Shown in pieces: positions 31,177 to 40,660 of a DNA stretch of 64,000 nucleotides. The first letter of the stretch is position 1; each line of letters begins with the position of its first letter. This stretch comes from UBA2357 sp046295975 (GTDB lineage: Bacteria > Pseudomonadota > Gammaproteobacteria > Burkholderiales > Rhodocyclaceae). Location: contig JBKBMG010000019.1 of assembly GCA_046295975.1 (NCBI GenBank), forward strand, positions 1 through 64,000, given 5' to 3'. Position numbers and translations under genes: made by a program. Below the pieces are notes generated by a model that was given only the letters and a program-made list of their open reading frames with translations, did not search any database and was not told where the DNA came from.

Positions 31177-32304
31177 ATGAATGATGCTTTCACGCTCGAT
31201 TCTAGCGCGCTTCACGACCTTCTCCTCGGCGCCACGCTGTTCGGTGGCGGAGGCGGTGGACCGCGCAGCGGCGCGCTGCCGCTGATCGACTACATCGAGC
31301 GCCTCGGCACGCCGCCCAGGCTGCTGCCCCTGTCGGCCCTGCCCGACGCGCTGACGGCGGGCGTGGTGGCCGGCATCGGCGCGCCCGATGCTGCCACCCA
31401 CGGACCGGCCTTCACCACCGCTCCGCGGCGCGCCTTCACCGAACTGGCTCAGGCGAGCGGACGCAGCCTGGGCGCGGTCCTGCCCGGCGAGACGGGTGCG
31501 ATGAACAGCATCATCCCTGCGCTGGTGGCGGCCCAGCTCGGCCTGCCGCTGGTCGATGCCGACAGTGCCGGTCGCGCCCTGCCCACCCTCGGCCTGGCCG
31601 CCTACAACCTGGCGGCGCCCCCTTCTCCCCTGATCCTGGCCAACGAACCGGGACCGGGTGTAGACGCCGTGGATGCGGTGTTGCGCGCCCCGTCGCCGGA
31701 CGATACCGATGCGCTGGTGCGCGGCCTGGTCGAAACACCGGCGTTCGGGCAGGCGGGCGCCTTCGCCACGTGGGTGCTGACCCGCCGCCAGCTTGCCGGT
31801 ACCTGCGTGCCCGGGTCGGTCAGCCGCGCCATCCGCGTCGGCGCCACGCTGCGCGAGGTGCAGGCGCGTGGCCTCGACCCCCTGACGGCACTGCGTGCGG
31901 TGCTGCCTGCGGTATATCTGCTCGCCAGCGGGGTGGTCACCCGAGTCACGGAGCAGGAAGGCGGCGGCTTCGACATGAACCGCATCGAGCTCGATACCGG
32001 CGGACGCCGCGTCGTCGTGGTCGGGCAGAACGAGAACCTGATCGCCTGGCGCGACGACGACAGCCGGCCGATCGCCACCGCGCCCGACATCCTCGCCTGG
32101 CTGAGCCCCGAGGGCGAACCGCTGTCGAACACCGAGATCACCCCAAGCAGCGTGGGTCGCCCGTTGCTGCTGCTCGGCCTGCCTGCCGACCCGCTTCTGC
32201 GCGAGGCGCCGCTGGCCGGCCGCTTCGCCCGCCTGCTGGGCGAAATCGGCTATTTCGGCAAGGCCGTACCGGCGGGCACCGGCCCGCGGCACGCTCATGA
32301 GTGA
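31177..32304 (+). CDS. DUF917 (S-Me-THD) family protein
   Basis: The 375-residue protein of the DUF917 family is related to hydantoinase/oxoprolinase-associated proteins and S-methyl thiohydantoin desulfurases. Characteristic are LLLGATLFGGGGGG near the N-terminus, GAVLPGETGAMNSIIP, and LPLVDADSAGRALPTL. Hydantoin-type ring opening or a related role is a family-level guess. No hydantoinase or permease gene is adjacent. The ribosome binding site AGGAGCAGGA precedes the ATG. It is convergent with the large REC-GAF-GGDEF-EAL gene, with 20 bp between the stops. Confidence 0.85.
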   Translation: MNDAFTLDSSALHDLLLGATLFGGGGGGPRSGALPLIDYIERLGTPPRLLPLSALPDALTAGVVAGIGAPDAATHGPAFTTAPRRAFTELAQASGRSLGAVLPGETGAMNSIIPALVAAQLGLPLVDADSAGRALPTLGLAAYNLAAPPSPLILANEPGPGVDAVDAVLRAPSPDDTDALVRGLVETPAFGQAGAFATWVLTRRQLAGTCVPGSVSRAIRVGATLREVQARGLDPLTALRAVLPAVYLLASGVVTRVTEQEGGGFDMNRIELDTGGRRVVVVGQNENLIAWRDDDSRPIATAPDILAWLSPEGEPLSNTEITPSSVGRPLLLLGLPADPLLREAPLAGRFARLLGEIGYFGKAVPAGTGPRHAHE

Positions 32305-32324
32305 GCCGACACACGCTGCTCGGC

Positions 32325-35300
32325 TCACGGCCGCCCGTCCGTCTCCGCCAGAAAGGCGGGCACGCTGCGGGCGGGCAGCGGCCGGCTGATCAAATAGCCC
32401 TGCAACTCGTCGCAGCCCATCTCGCGCAGCAGCCGGGCGTGGGCGTCCTGCTCCACGCCTTCGGCAATGACCCGCAGGTGCAATGAGTGCGCGAGCGACA
32501 CGACGGTGGACACGATGGTGAGGCTTTCCGGCCGCTCCGCCATCGTCGACACGAAGCTTCGGTCGATCTTCAGCGCGCCCACCGGCAGCCGGGCGAGGTA
32601 GCCGAGCGAGGAATAGCCGGTACCGAAGTCGTCGATCGCGATCTCCACCCCCATCGCACGCAACTGCGACAGGCGCTGCACCTGGGCGTCAAGGTCGGTC
32701 ATGAGCATGCTCTCGGTAATCTCCAGATCAAGCGCGGCTTCACCGTGGGCGGCAGCCTCGGCCGCCAACACCTCGCCGAGGGCGCTCACGAAGTCATCCT
32801 GGCGCAGCTGCAACGCCGACACATTCACCGCAATGCGCGGCACGTTCACACCCTGTGCCCGCCAGCTCCGCGCGTCGGCCAGGGCCCGACGGATGGCAAG
32901 CATCCCCACCTGCACGATCAGGCCGGTTTCCTCGAGCAGCGGGATGAATTCGGCCGGCTGGGTCAGCCCGTCTTCGGGATCATGCCAGCGCAGCAGGGCT
33001 TCCAGGCCGGCGACGCGACCGCTCGCGGCGCACACCTTGGGTTGGTAGTGGAGTACGAACTCGTCTCGCTCGATCGCCTGGCGCAGGCGGTTTTCCAGCA
33101 TCAGCGCATGGGCGATGCGCGCGTTCATCTCCGGCCCGTAGAACAGGTAGGGGGAGCCGTTGCGCTTGGCCTTGCGCAGCGCCACCTCGGCATTGCGCAC
33201 CAGGGTGTCGGCATCCTCGCCCGGACCGGCCGACACCGCGATACCGGCCGTTACCGCCAGGTGCAGCGCGTGACCGCGCACCTGGACGGGCTCTGCCAGT
33301 GCCGTCATGGCGGTACGTTCGAGCAGATGCACGATCTCGGTCGGCTCGCGGATGCCGCCGATCACGCCGGCGAACTGGTCGCCGGTGATGCGCGCCACGT
33401 CGGCGCCGTCCGGCCAGGCCACGCGGAAGCGCCGGGCAAGCTCACGCAGGATGTTGTCGCCGACCTGACGGCCAAAGGTGTCGTTGAGATTGCGGAAGCG
33501 GTTGATGTCCCACAGTACGACCGCGACCTGCTCCTGCGGGTGCAGGCGTGCGGACTGCAGCGCGGCGTCGAGACGGTCGAGCAGGTGGGCGCGGTTGGGC
33601 AGGCCGGTGAGTACATCATGGTAGGCCAGGTAGGCCAGCATCTCCTGCTTGGCGATGTACTCGAGTGCGAAGGAAATATCGTTGGCCAGTTCCGCCAGCA
33701 GGGACTGCTCCTCGGCGGTGAAGAAATCCACCTCGGCGGCGTACAACACCATCACGCCAACCACCCGTTCTTCCACCAGCAGGGGCAGTGCCGCCAGCGA
33801 GCGGTAACCGCGCCGCAACGCCTCCGCACGCCGCAGCCCCACCGCCTGATGGACCGACAGATCGTGGATGAAGCGTGGCCGCCCGGTACGCACCGCTTCG
33901 CCGACCGCGCCCTGGCCGGCGGCCTCTTCGGCGCGCGAGGACAGCCGTTCCCGGCCGATCTCATCGCCAACGCCAGCCCAGGCAAGCGGCAGGATTTCAC
34001 CGTTGTCGCGGTCGACGTCGCCAATCCAGGCAATGCCGAACTCGCCCTCGTCCACCGCAATGCGGCAGGCCTCGCGAAACAGCGCGAGGCGGTCGTGGAT
34101 GCGCACGATGGCGGCGTTGATGCCGCTCAGCACGGCATACACACGGGTCAGCCGGACGATGCGCTGACGCTGGGCGGCGCGCTCGAAGAACTGCCCGATC
34201 TGCCCCGCCAGAGTGGACAAGGTGTCGGTCAGCGCGGCATCGAGTTGCTCACCGTTGCGTCCGAACACATCGAGCACGCCGACCACGCTGCCGGCGACCA
34301 CGATGGGCACGGCACCGCCAACGCTCAGCCCGGCCTCCAGCGCTGCCTGCTCGCGCAGGAACAAGGGGTCGTGCAGCAAATCGTCGGACCAGATCGGCGC
34401 GGCCCGCTGCCAGGCAGTGCCAGGCAAGCCCATACCGGGCGTCAGCGCCAGTCGGGGCGACTGGGCGAGGAAGGCGGCACACTGCGCCGCCGGTTCGCAC
34501 CACGCGCCAGCACAGCGCAACACCCGGTCGTGCTCGTCCACCCGCCACAAGGTGGCCGCGCCGAAGCCAAGCTGGCTGCCCAGTGCGGCCAGCAGTTCAG
34601 GGGCGGCGGCGTCCAGGCTTTCCGCGCGGTTGAGGATGCGGGCCACCTCGTATTGCGCCGACAGATGGCGCTGGGCGCGTTCGCGCTCGGCGATCTCGAC
34701 CTCCAGTTCGCGCGCGTAGTCGCCCAGACGGGCGTAAAGACTGCCGTTCTCGTAGATGCGCCCGGTCTGCGCGGCGAGGATGGCGAGCAACTCGGCATCG
34801 GCGTCGGAGAACTCGACCACGGTCGTGCCGGACGGCGCTGCCGGCGCGCCGCCACGGTCGTGCGCGCGACGGTCCTCGGGGTCGGCATGGACGGCGTGTC
34901 GTTCCCCATTGCCCACCTCACCGCCACTGTTGGCTTCGGCCTCGCCGCGCATCAAGGCAATCCAGCCATAGACGGCGGTCAGAGACTTGACCGGCGCCGC
35001 CATCAACACCTGTGGCAGCGGATGGCCAGCGGGCAGGCCGGGGTCGCCGCCATCCTCGCGCGCCCAGTGCAACACCCGTGCCTCGCGATACACCCGGCCG
35101 AGCACGCCACGGTCCAGGCGCACGTTGTCCAGCCGCGCGTGCGCGTCGGCGCTCAGGCCGTGGTGTGCGACATGGGCCAAGGCCTCACCGTCGGCACGCC
35201 GCACCGCGACGATGCCCACCGACGCGCCAAGCAGGACGCAGGCCCCGCGGCAGACGTGATCGAGCAGACTGGCCTTGTCATACTCCGAGGCAAGCTGCAG

Positions 35301-35813
35301 GTTGAGCTCGACCAGTGAGGACAAGCGCTTGTTGGCCCGTTCGAGTTCGGCCATCTTGTCGAGCAGCTTGGAATTCACCAGCCTAGCGTGGCGCTGGTCG
35401 AAGTCCTCCACCGGCCGGGACGGCGGCTCCACTGGCAAGACGCCTCGCTCCGCCAGCACCATCGCGGAAATGCGCAGGATGTGCTCCGGCTCCACCGGCT
35501 TGGTCAACACCTCGCGCACGCCACAGGCACGGGCAAGCTGGCGGGCCTCCGGTTCCAGGTAGTGGGCCGAGCAGAACACCACCGGCGTGGCCGCCATCTG
35601 AGGGTCGCCCCGCAACGCACGGACGAAGGCATAGCCATCCATGCCGGGCATCAGAATGTCGCAGATCACCAGGTCGGGCCGCTCGCGCCGCACCATTTCG
35701 AGCGCCGTCAGCCCGTCAGACGCCTCCACCACCCGATGGCCGCGCGCGCGCAGCACCACCGCGAGCAGTTCACGATTGATCGCGACGTCGTCGACCACGC
35801 CTATGGTCGCCAT
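32325..35813 (-). CDS. REC-GAF-GGDEF-EAL response regulator, probable c-di-GMP phosphodiesterase
   Basis: A 1162-residue signal-output protein. It starts with a receiver domain (residues 1-120, phospho-acceptor Asp in LVICDILMPG, Lys in LTKPVEP). Three GAF-type sensor domains follow (about 185-390, 405-545, 560-710), then GGDEF (about 725-885) and EAL (about 905-1150). The GGDEF loop is degenerate (ITGDQF for GGDEF), so this domain probably does not cyclise GTP. The EAL domain keeps EALLRW, NVSA, EITESML, DDFGTGYSSL, KID and AEGVEQ, and should be active. It is the last gene of a phosphorelay operon, 3 bp after a single-domain receiver. Confidence 0.93.
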   Translation of the reverse strand: MATIGVVDDVAINRELLAVVLRARGHRVVEASDGLTALEMVRRERPDLVICDILMPGMDGYAFVRALRGDPQMAATPVVFCSAHYLEPEARQLARACGVREVLTKPVEPEHILRISAMVLAERGVLPVEPPSRPVEDFDQRHARLVNSKLLDKMAELERANKRLSSLVELNLQLASEYDKASLLDHVCRGACVLLGASVGIVAVRRADGEALAHVAHHGLSADAHARLDNVRLDRGVLGRVYREARVLHWAREDGGDPGLPAGHPLPQVLMAAPVKSLTAVYGWIALMRGEAEANSGGEVGNGERHAVHADPEDRRAHDRGGAPAAPSGTTVVEFSDADAELLAILAAQTGRIYENGSLYARLGDYARELEVEIAERERAQRHLSAQYEVARILNRAESLDAAAPELLAALGSQLGFGAATLWRVDEHDRVLRCAGAWCEPAAQCAAFLAQSPRLALTPGMGLPGTAWQRAAPIWSDDLLHDPLFLREQAALEAGLSVGGAVPIVVAGSVVGVLDVFGRNGEQLDAALTDTLSTLAGQIGQFFERAAQRQRIVRLTRVYAVLSGINAAIVRIHDRLALFREACRIAVDEGEFGIAWIGDVDRDNGEILPLAWAGVGDEIGRERLSSRAEEAAGQGAVGEAVRTGRPRFIHDLSVHQAVGLRRAEALRRGYRSLAALPLLVEERVVGVMVLYAAEVDFFTAEEQSLLAELANDISFALEYIAKQEMLAYLAYHDVLTGLPNRAHLLDRLDAALQSARLHPQEQVAVVLWDINRFRNLNDTFGRQVGDNILRELARRFRVAWPDGADVARITGDQFAGVIGGIREPTEIVHLLERTAMTALAEPVQVRGHALHLAVTAGIAVSAGPGEDADTLVRNAEVALRKAKRNGSPYLFYGPEMNARIAHALMLENRLRQAIERDEFVLHYQPKVCAASGRVAGLEALLRWHDPEDGLTQPAEFIPLLEETGLIVQVGMLAIRRALADARSWRAQGVNVPRIAVNVSALQLRQDDFVSALGEVLAAEAAAHGEAALDLEITESMLMTDLDAQVQRLSQLRAMGVEIAIDDFGTGYSSLGYLARLPVGALKIDRSFVSTMAERPESLTIVSTVVSLAHSLHLRVIAEGVEQDAHARLLREMGCDELQGYLISRPLPARSVPAFLAETDGRP

Positions 35814-35816
35814 CGC

Positions 35817-36215
35817 TCACCCTCCCGAAGCACGTACGGCGCGGAGCACCTTGGGCAGAAAAGGCTCGACCTGGGCGACGAAGCGGTCGGGCTCGATCGG
35901 CTTGGAGAAGTAGCCGTTGAATCCGGCAGACAACACCTTCTCTCGGTCGCCAAGCATGGAAAAGGCCGTCACGGCGATCACCGGAATCGCCTCGGTGCGT
36001 GCATCCTGGCGCAACGCGCTGACGACCTCGAAACCGCTCAGTTTGGGCATTTGCAGATCGCAGATGATGAGATCGGGCAAGCGCGCGCGCGCCTCGTGCA
36101 GCGCACATTCGCCGTCGGGCGCGGAGATCGTCGCGTAGCCGTGGGCGGTGAGCAGATATTGCATCAGCGCGAGGCTGTCCGCATGGTCTTCGGCAATCAG
36201 GATGCACGCGCTCAT
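35817..36215 (-). CDS. Single-domain response regulator (CheY-like)
   Basis: The 132-residue receiver domain has the acidic pair in LIAEDHADS, the phospho-acceptor Asp in LIICDLQMP, the Thr in VTAFS and the Lys in FSKPIEP. It has no output domain. The start at 36215 overlaps the stop of the kinase gene by four bases. It is the likely intermediate between the kinase and the REC-GAF-GGDEF-EAL protein, or a competing phosphate sink. Confidence 0.93.
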   Translation of the reverse strand: MSACILIAEDHADSLALMQYLLTAHGYATISAPDGECALHEARARLPDLIICDLQMPKLSGFEVVSALRQDARTEAIPVIAVTAFSMLGDREKVLSAGFNGYFSKPIEPDRFVAQVEPFLPKVLRAVRASGG

Positions 36216-37741
36216 TCGACGCCCCCCCAGACCCGCAGCACGAAGGCGGAGCCCACCCCGACCGCACTCCGGCACGAGAGATCCCCCCCCAGCAGTTCGG
36301 CAAGCTTGCGGCTCAGGTGCAGACCCAGGCCGCTGCCCTCCACCCCCGACAGGCGGGCGGTCGCGCCGCGCACGAAGGGCTCGAACAACATGCCCAGTTC
36401 ATCCGCGTGAATACCGGGCCCGGTGTCTTCGACGGTGACCGTCATCCCGGTTCGGCCATCGTCGCTGGTGCTGGTTTCGAGCACCAGCCGCACGTGGCCT
36501 TCGCTGGTGAACTTGATCGCGTTGCTCGTCAGATTGATCACGATCTGGCTGAACGCGCGCCGGTCCAGGGCCAGCGTGGCCGGTTCCGCCGGCAGCGACA
36601 CACGCAACTCCAAGCCCTTGACCTGCGCTTGCGGCCGCAGCGATTCGGCCAGCTCCTGGAGCAGCGCGGTGCAGTCGGTCGGCTCGGGGTTGAGCTCGAC
36701 CTTGCCGGCCTCGATCTTGGCGAGATTGAGCAAATCGTTGATCAAGGCCAGCAGATGGCGGGCGTTGCTGCGTACGATTTCGAGCTGGCGCGCCTGTTCG
36801 TCGTTGAGTTCGCCCGGCAGACGCATCAGCAGCGTGCCGGTAAAGCCGATCACGGCGTTCAAGGGGGTGCGCAGTTCGTGGCTCATGCTCGCGAGAAAGC
36901 GGTCCTTGGCGCGGTTGGCCTGCTCCAGCTCGAGGTTCTTTTCCTGCAAGGCCTTCTCGAAGCGCTTGCGCTCACTGACGTCGCGGATCGCGCTCATCAC
37001 CAGCGGGGTCTCGGCGGTGCTGAGCGGGGCGAGGCTGATCTCCACCGGGAACTCGGTACCGTCCTTGCGCAAGCCGTAGAGCTCCAGCCCGGCACCCATG
37101 GCGCGGGTGCGCGGCTGCGAGAAATAGTGCGAGCGGTGGCCCTTGTGCGAACCGCGAAAACGCTCCGGCAACAGCAGTTCGACCGGACGCGCACGCAACT
37201 CGGACGCGCCATAGCCGAACAGGCGCTCCGCCTGGGTATTGGCGATGAGGATGTGACCGGTGGGATTGACGATGACGATGCCGTCGGGGGTGGATTCGAG
37301 CAGTTCGCGGTAACGGGCTTCCAACGCCTTGCTGTCGCGCTCGACCTTGAGTGCGGTGACGTCCTTCTCGGCAAACAACAGCGTCGCACCACCCGCCGTC
37401 CCGTGGCCGCGCACCAGCCGCGCCGAGATGTCGACGTAGATCAGCGTGCCGTCCTTGCGGCGGCGCAGCGTTTCGAACGTAGCCTGACCGCGCTGCAGGG
37501 CTTCCGCGACGAAGCCCTGCTGTTCATCATGGCGCTCGGGCAGCACGATGAGCCGGTCGATCGCCACCCCCAGCGCCTCATCCGCCGCGTAGCCGAACAT
37601 GCGCCCCGCCCCTGCGCTCCAGCGCAATACCCGGCCTTCCGGATCGAGCAGCATGGCCGCATCGGGCAGTTCGGACAGCCAGCCACCATCGTCGAGATCC
37701 AGTATGCCGGCGGCGCCGGCTCCGATGCGTGTCGTGCTCAT
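36212..37741 (-). CDS. PAS-PAS sensor histidine kinase
   Basis: A cytosolic kinase of 509 residues. Two PAS/PAC modules (about 30-145 and 155-275) are followed by a coiled coil, HisKA with the phospho-His in ASMSHELRTPLNAV, and an HATPase with NLTSNAIKF (N box), EDTGPGI (G1) and GSGLGLHLS (G2). No membrane helix is seen, so it senses an internal cue. The ATG at 37741 has GGAGG 6 nt upstream. It heads the three-gene operon with a receiver and a c-di-GMP output protein. Confidence 0.94.
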   Translation of the reverse strand: MSTTRIGAGAAGILDLDDGGWLSELPDAAMLLDPEGRVLRWSAGAGRMFGYAADEALGVAIDRLIVLPERHDEQQGFVAEALQRGQATFETLRRRKDGTLIYVDISARLVRGHGTAGGATLLFAEKDVTALKVERDSKALEARYRELLESTPDGIVIVNPTGHILIANTQAERLFGYGASELRARPVELLLPERFRGSHKGHRSHYFSQPRTRAMGAGLELYGLRKDGTEFPVEISLAPLSTAETPLVMSAIRDVSERKRFEKALQEKNLELEQANRAKDRFLASMSHELRTPLNAVIGFTGTLLMRLPGELNDEQARQLEIVRSNARHLLALINDLLNLAKIEAGKVELNPEPTDCTALLQELAESLRPQAQVKGLELRVSLPAEPATLALDRRAFSQIVINLTSNAIKFTSEGHVRLVLETSTSDDGRTGMTVTVEDTGPGIHADELGMLFEPFVRGATARLSGVEGSGLGLHLSRKLAELLGGDLSCRSAVGVGSAFVLRVWGGVE

Positions 37742-37930
37742 GCGTGCCTCCACGTGCCTGCATTCCGGGACACCGACGACCAAGCCGACGCGATATCCCG
37801 ATCAACTCGACGCCAATCCCAACCGGCTGTCCTGTTCAGAATAGCACGCGCTACGGTATTGTCGGGAGGGGGCTGCGTCGCGTTCCTCGCAGCCGTGCAC
37901 TACGTCACGCGCCGCGCCCTCACATCCACC

Positions 37931-37966
37931 CGCAACCGCACACGCAACCGCACACGCAACCGCAAC
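37931..37966. repeat. Tandem 12-bp repeat upstream of the TauE/SafE gene
   Basis: Three consecutive units of CGCAACCGCACA end 9 bp before the start codon of the transporter gene; the last unit differs at its end. It occupies the place where a ribosome binding site would be expected. Copy-number change here could affect expression. Confidence 0.7.
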
Positions 37967-37974
37967 TGTTATCC

Positions 37975-38751
37975 ATGACCGACCTGCTTTGGCATCAATA
38001 CCTCCTGATCGGACTCATCTTCGTCTGGAGCGGCTTCGTCCGCACCGGGCTGGGCTTCGGCGGCGCGGTACTGGCCCTGCCCTTTCTGCTGCTGGTGCTG
38101 GACGAGCCGCTGGTATTCCTGCCCATCATCGCGGTGCACCTGATGATCTTCTCCAGCTGGATCGCCTGGCGTGGCCACGTGCACGCGCGCGTCAGCGGCG
38201 CCAGTGCGGCCGAAAGCAATATCGACTGGGCCTACCTGACGCGCGCGATGAAGATCATGATCGTGCCCAAGCTCATCGGGGTCGTAGGCCTGCTCACCCT
38301 GCCGTCACGGGTGATGACCACCATCATCTTCATCATCGTCATCGCCTACGCGATCGGCTACGTGTTGAACAAGCCGTTCAAGAGCAACAACAAGTATGTG
38401 GATGTGGCACTGCTGATGCTGGGCGGCTACGTGAGCGGCACCTCGCTGATCGGCGCGCCGCTCATCGTGGCGGTGTTCGCATCGCATGTCGCCAAGCATC
38501 AGTTGCGCGACACACTGTTCGTGCTGTGGTTCATCCTGGTGGTGATCAAAATGGTGTCCTTCCTCATCGTCGGAGTGGACCTGCAACTGGTGCACCACCT
38601 GTGGCTGCTGCCCTGCGCCTTTGTCGGCCACCTCGTCGGCGAGCGCTTCCACCGTCGCATCGTCACGGCCGAAACGCCGGTGTTCTTCCGCGTACTGGGG
38701 GTGGTGCTGATCGTGGTCAGCGTGGTGGGGCTGCTGCGTCCGCCCGGCTGA
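37975..38751 (+). CDS. TauE/SafE-family membrane transporter
   Basis: The 258-residue integral membrane protein has about eight hydrophobic helices in two repeats. It belongs to the TauE/SafE (DUF81) family, linked to export of sulfite and other small organosulfur anions. The conserved start FVWSGFVRTGLGFGGAVLALP carries the family glycine/Arg pattern, and GGYVSGTSLIGAPLI opens the second half. No sulfur-metabolism gene is adjacent, so the substrate is unknown. The start codon lacks a normal ribosome binding site because tandem repeats lie directly upstream. Confidence 0.88.
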   Translation: MTDLLWHQYLLIGLIFVWSGFVRTGLGFGGAVLALPFLLLVLDEPLVFLPIIAVHLMIFSSWIAWRGHVHARVSGASAAESNIDWAYLTRAMKIMIVPKLIGVVGLLTLPSRVMTTIIFIIVIAYAIGYVLNKPFKSNNKYVDVALLMLGGYVSGTSLIGAPLIVAVFASHVAKHQLRDTLFVLWFILVVIKMVSFLIVGVDLQLVHHLWLLPCAFVGHLVGERFHRRIVTAETPVFFRVLGVVLIVVSVVGLLRPPG

Positions 38752-38791
38752 ACGCCACCGACCGGCGCAGCGGCGCGCAGCACGTCGCCGC

Positions 38792-39496
38792 TCAGGCGGA
38801 AACCAACGGCATCGCCTCCTCCGCGGCAGTCCGCTGCAGCCGCGCAACTGTCTGCTCGACCCGCGTCAGCGCCGCGGCGAGCGAGGCAGCCAGGCGTTCG
38901 CCCCCTTCTTCTTCGTGCTCCACGGCGATGGATTCGACATGGTCCAGCCCGATGAAGCCGAACGCCGTGCGCAGATGCGGCTCGAGGTGGTTCATGTGCG
39001 CCAGCGGCCCACCCGGCTCCATGCCATGCCCACCGCGCGAGGACAGCACCACCACGTGGCGGGGCCGCTCGGCCAGCAGGCGGATGTACGGATCATCACC
39101 GCGCGCGGGATCGAAGCCGAAGGTGAGTCCGATCCGCACCACATTGTCCAGCCACGCCTTGAGGGCGGCAGGCATGCCGAAGTTGTACATCGGGGTGCCG
39201 ACCACGATCACGTCGGCGGCGATCAACTCGGCGGTCAGGGCGTCGCTTTCGGCCAGGCACGTGCCCATCCATGCTTCGCGCTGCGGCTCGGGCGTGAACG
39301 CGGCGTGAATCCAGTCGCCGCTGACCGGACGCGGCGGCTCGGCGCCGACGTCGCGTCGCACGACGATGTCGCCAGGCCGGTCCTGCAACCAGCGATCGAT
39401 GAAGTGATGGGTCAGCCGCCGGGTGTGCGACCCGTGGGGGTCGATGCCGGCACGGCCGGGGCGGGCGCTTGCGTCGATTTGCAGCAGACGGATCAT
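38792..39496 (-). CDS. azoR: FMN-dependent NADH-azoreductase / quinone reductase
   Basis: A flavodoxin-fold enzyme of 234 residues that reduces quinones and azo dyes by two-electron transfer, limiting oxidative stress. The FMN-binding site shows SARP...SHTRRL near residue 25, PMYNFGMPAALKAWLDNV (the most conserved AzoR motif) and SSRGGHG. It is divergent from a LysR-type gene that probably regulates it; a palindrome lies between them. Confidence 0.9.
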   Translation of the reverse strand: MIRLLQIDASARPGRAGIDPHGSHTRRLTHHFIDRWLQDRPGDIVVRRDVGAEPPRPVSGDWIHAAFTPEPQREAWMGTCLAESDALTAELIAADVIVVGTPMYNFGMPAALKAWLDNVVRIGLTFGFDPARGDDPYIRLLAERPRHVVVLSSRGGHGMEPGGPLAHMNHLEPHLRTAFGFIGLDHVESIAVEHEEEGGERLAASLAAALTRVEQTVARLQRTAAEEAMPLVSA

Positions 39497-39564
39497 GGTC
39501 GTATCCTCATGGTGAGATTGAATTCATCCTTGTCGCGACGAATCGACTTTATTTCCATGCACCT

Positions 39565-39580
39565 CATCGTACAAACGATG
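39565..39580. promoter_or_regulatory. Palindrome between azoR and the LysR gene
   Basis: CATCGT-ACAA-ACGATG is a perfect 6-bp inverted repeat. It lies 69 bp upstream of the azoR start and 35 bp upstream of the LysR gene start, inside an AT-rich divergent promoter. LysR regulators commonly bind such interrupted dyads (T-N11-A type) in the shared promoter region. Confidence 0.55.
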
Positions 39581-39614
39581 TTTTCTTGATGATTCCGGAA
39601 AATTTTTTTCACCC

Positions 39615-40505
39615 ATGAGCACACGTCGCCTGCCTTCGCTCTCGGCCTTGCGGGCCTTCGAAGCCGCTGCCCGCCACAGCAGCGCCCGGCTTGCCGCCGA
39701 CGAGTTGTCCGTCACCCCCACCGCCATCAGCCACCAGGTCCGTCAGCTCGAGGACACGCTCGGACTCGCGCTGTTTGTGCGCAAGCCCCGCCAACTGGTG
39801 CTGACCCGCGAGGGGCGCGACCTGATGGGGGTGCTCGGCGAAGCCTTCGATGCCATCGACCGCGGCGTGTCGCGACTGCGGCGGCGCCCAGAACGCGCGT
39901 CGGTGACGCTGTCCACCACCCCAGCGGTGGCCTCGCGCTGGCTACTGCCCTGGGTATGTGCGCTGCGCGAAGCCCATCCGTTGCTCGATCTGCGCGTGCA
40001 CGTGTCGCACGAGGCGGTGGATCTCGACGGCGTCACGGCCGATCTGGCGATCCGCTACGGCAGTGGCGACTGGCCCGGTCTGGAGGCCGAGAAGCTGTTC
40101 GACAACGTCTTCATCCCGACCTGCAGTCCGACCCTGGCGCTGCGGCAGGCGACGGATCTGCTGCGGGTGCCGTTGATCCACTTCGATCCGCCCTGCTCCG
40201 CCCCCAATCCGGTCAGTTGGAGCAACTGGCACAAACTCGCCCCCGTCCCCGGGTTGAACATCGCCGCCGGCCCGGTGTTTTCCGACGAGACCCACGCCAT
40301 CGCCGCCGCGCTCGACGGTCAGGGCGTGGCCTTGATGAGCCGCGCCCTGATCGCCGACGAATTGCGCAGCGGCCGGCTGATCCAGCCCTTCGGCCCGGAT
40401 CTGCCCGGCCAGCCCTTTCACCTGACCTACCCGACCGCAATGCGCGACGATGCACGCATCCGCGCGGTATGCGACTGGGTGCGCGGCCTGGCGCTGCCGG
40501 CGTAA
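39615..40505 (+). CDS. LysR-family transcriptional regulator (GcvA-like)
   Basis: The 296-residue regulator has an N-terminal winged HTH (about residues 6-65; LRAFEAAARHSSARLAADEL, SVTPTAISHQVRQLE) and a type 2 periplasmic-binding-like effector domain. LAIRYGSGDWPGLEAEKLF resembles the GcvA/AmpR subgroup. Divergence from azoR suggests that it controls that gene in response to a quinone-like or electrophilic signal (inference). Confidence 0.92.
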   Translation: MSTRRLPSLSALRAFEAAARHSSARLAADELSVTPTAISHQVRQLEDTLGLALFVRKPRQLVLTREGRDLMGVLGEAFDAIDRGVSRLRRRPERASVTLSTTPAVASRWLLPWVCALREAHPLLDLRVHVSHEAVDLDGVTADLAIRYGSGDWPGLEAEKLFDNVFIPTCSPTLALRQATDLLRVPLIHFDPPCSAPNPVSWSNWHKLAPVPGLNIAAGPVFSDETHAIAAALDGQGVALMSRALIADELRSGRLIQPFGPDLPGQPFHLTYPTAMRDDARIRAVCDWVRGLALPA

Positions 40506-40660
40506 GCCGCCCAGCCCACGCCCGCATTCACGCGACCCCACCGCCCGCAGCGGTTGCCGCCCGCTCTGGATGGCGGCAAACTGGCGCCTTCCGCGGGGCT
40601 GCTGGCCCCCTCTCCAACGGATCGCGGCGCGCCCCGCCGCGCTTCAGCAAAGGTCATCAC

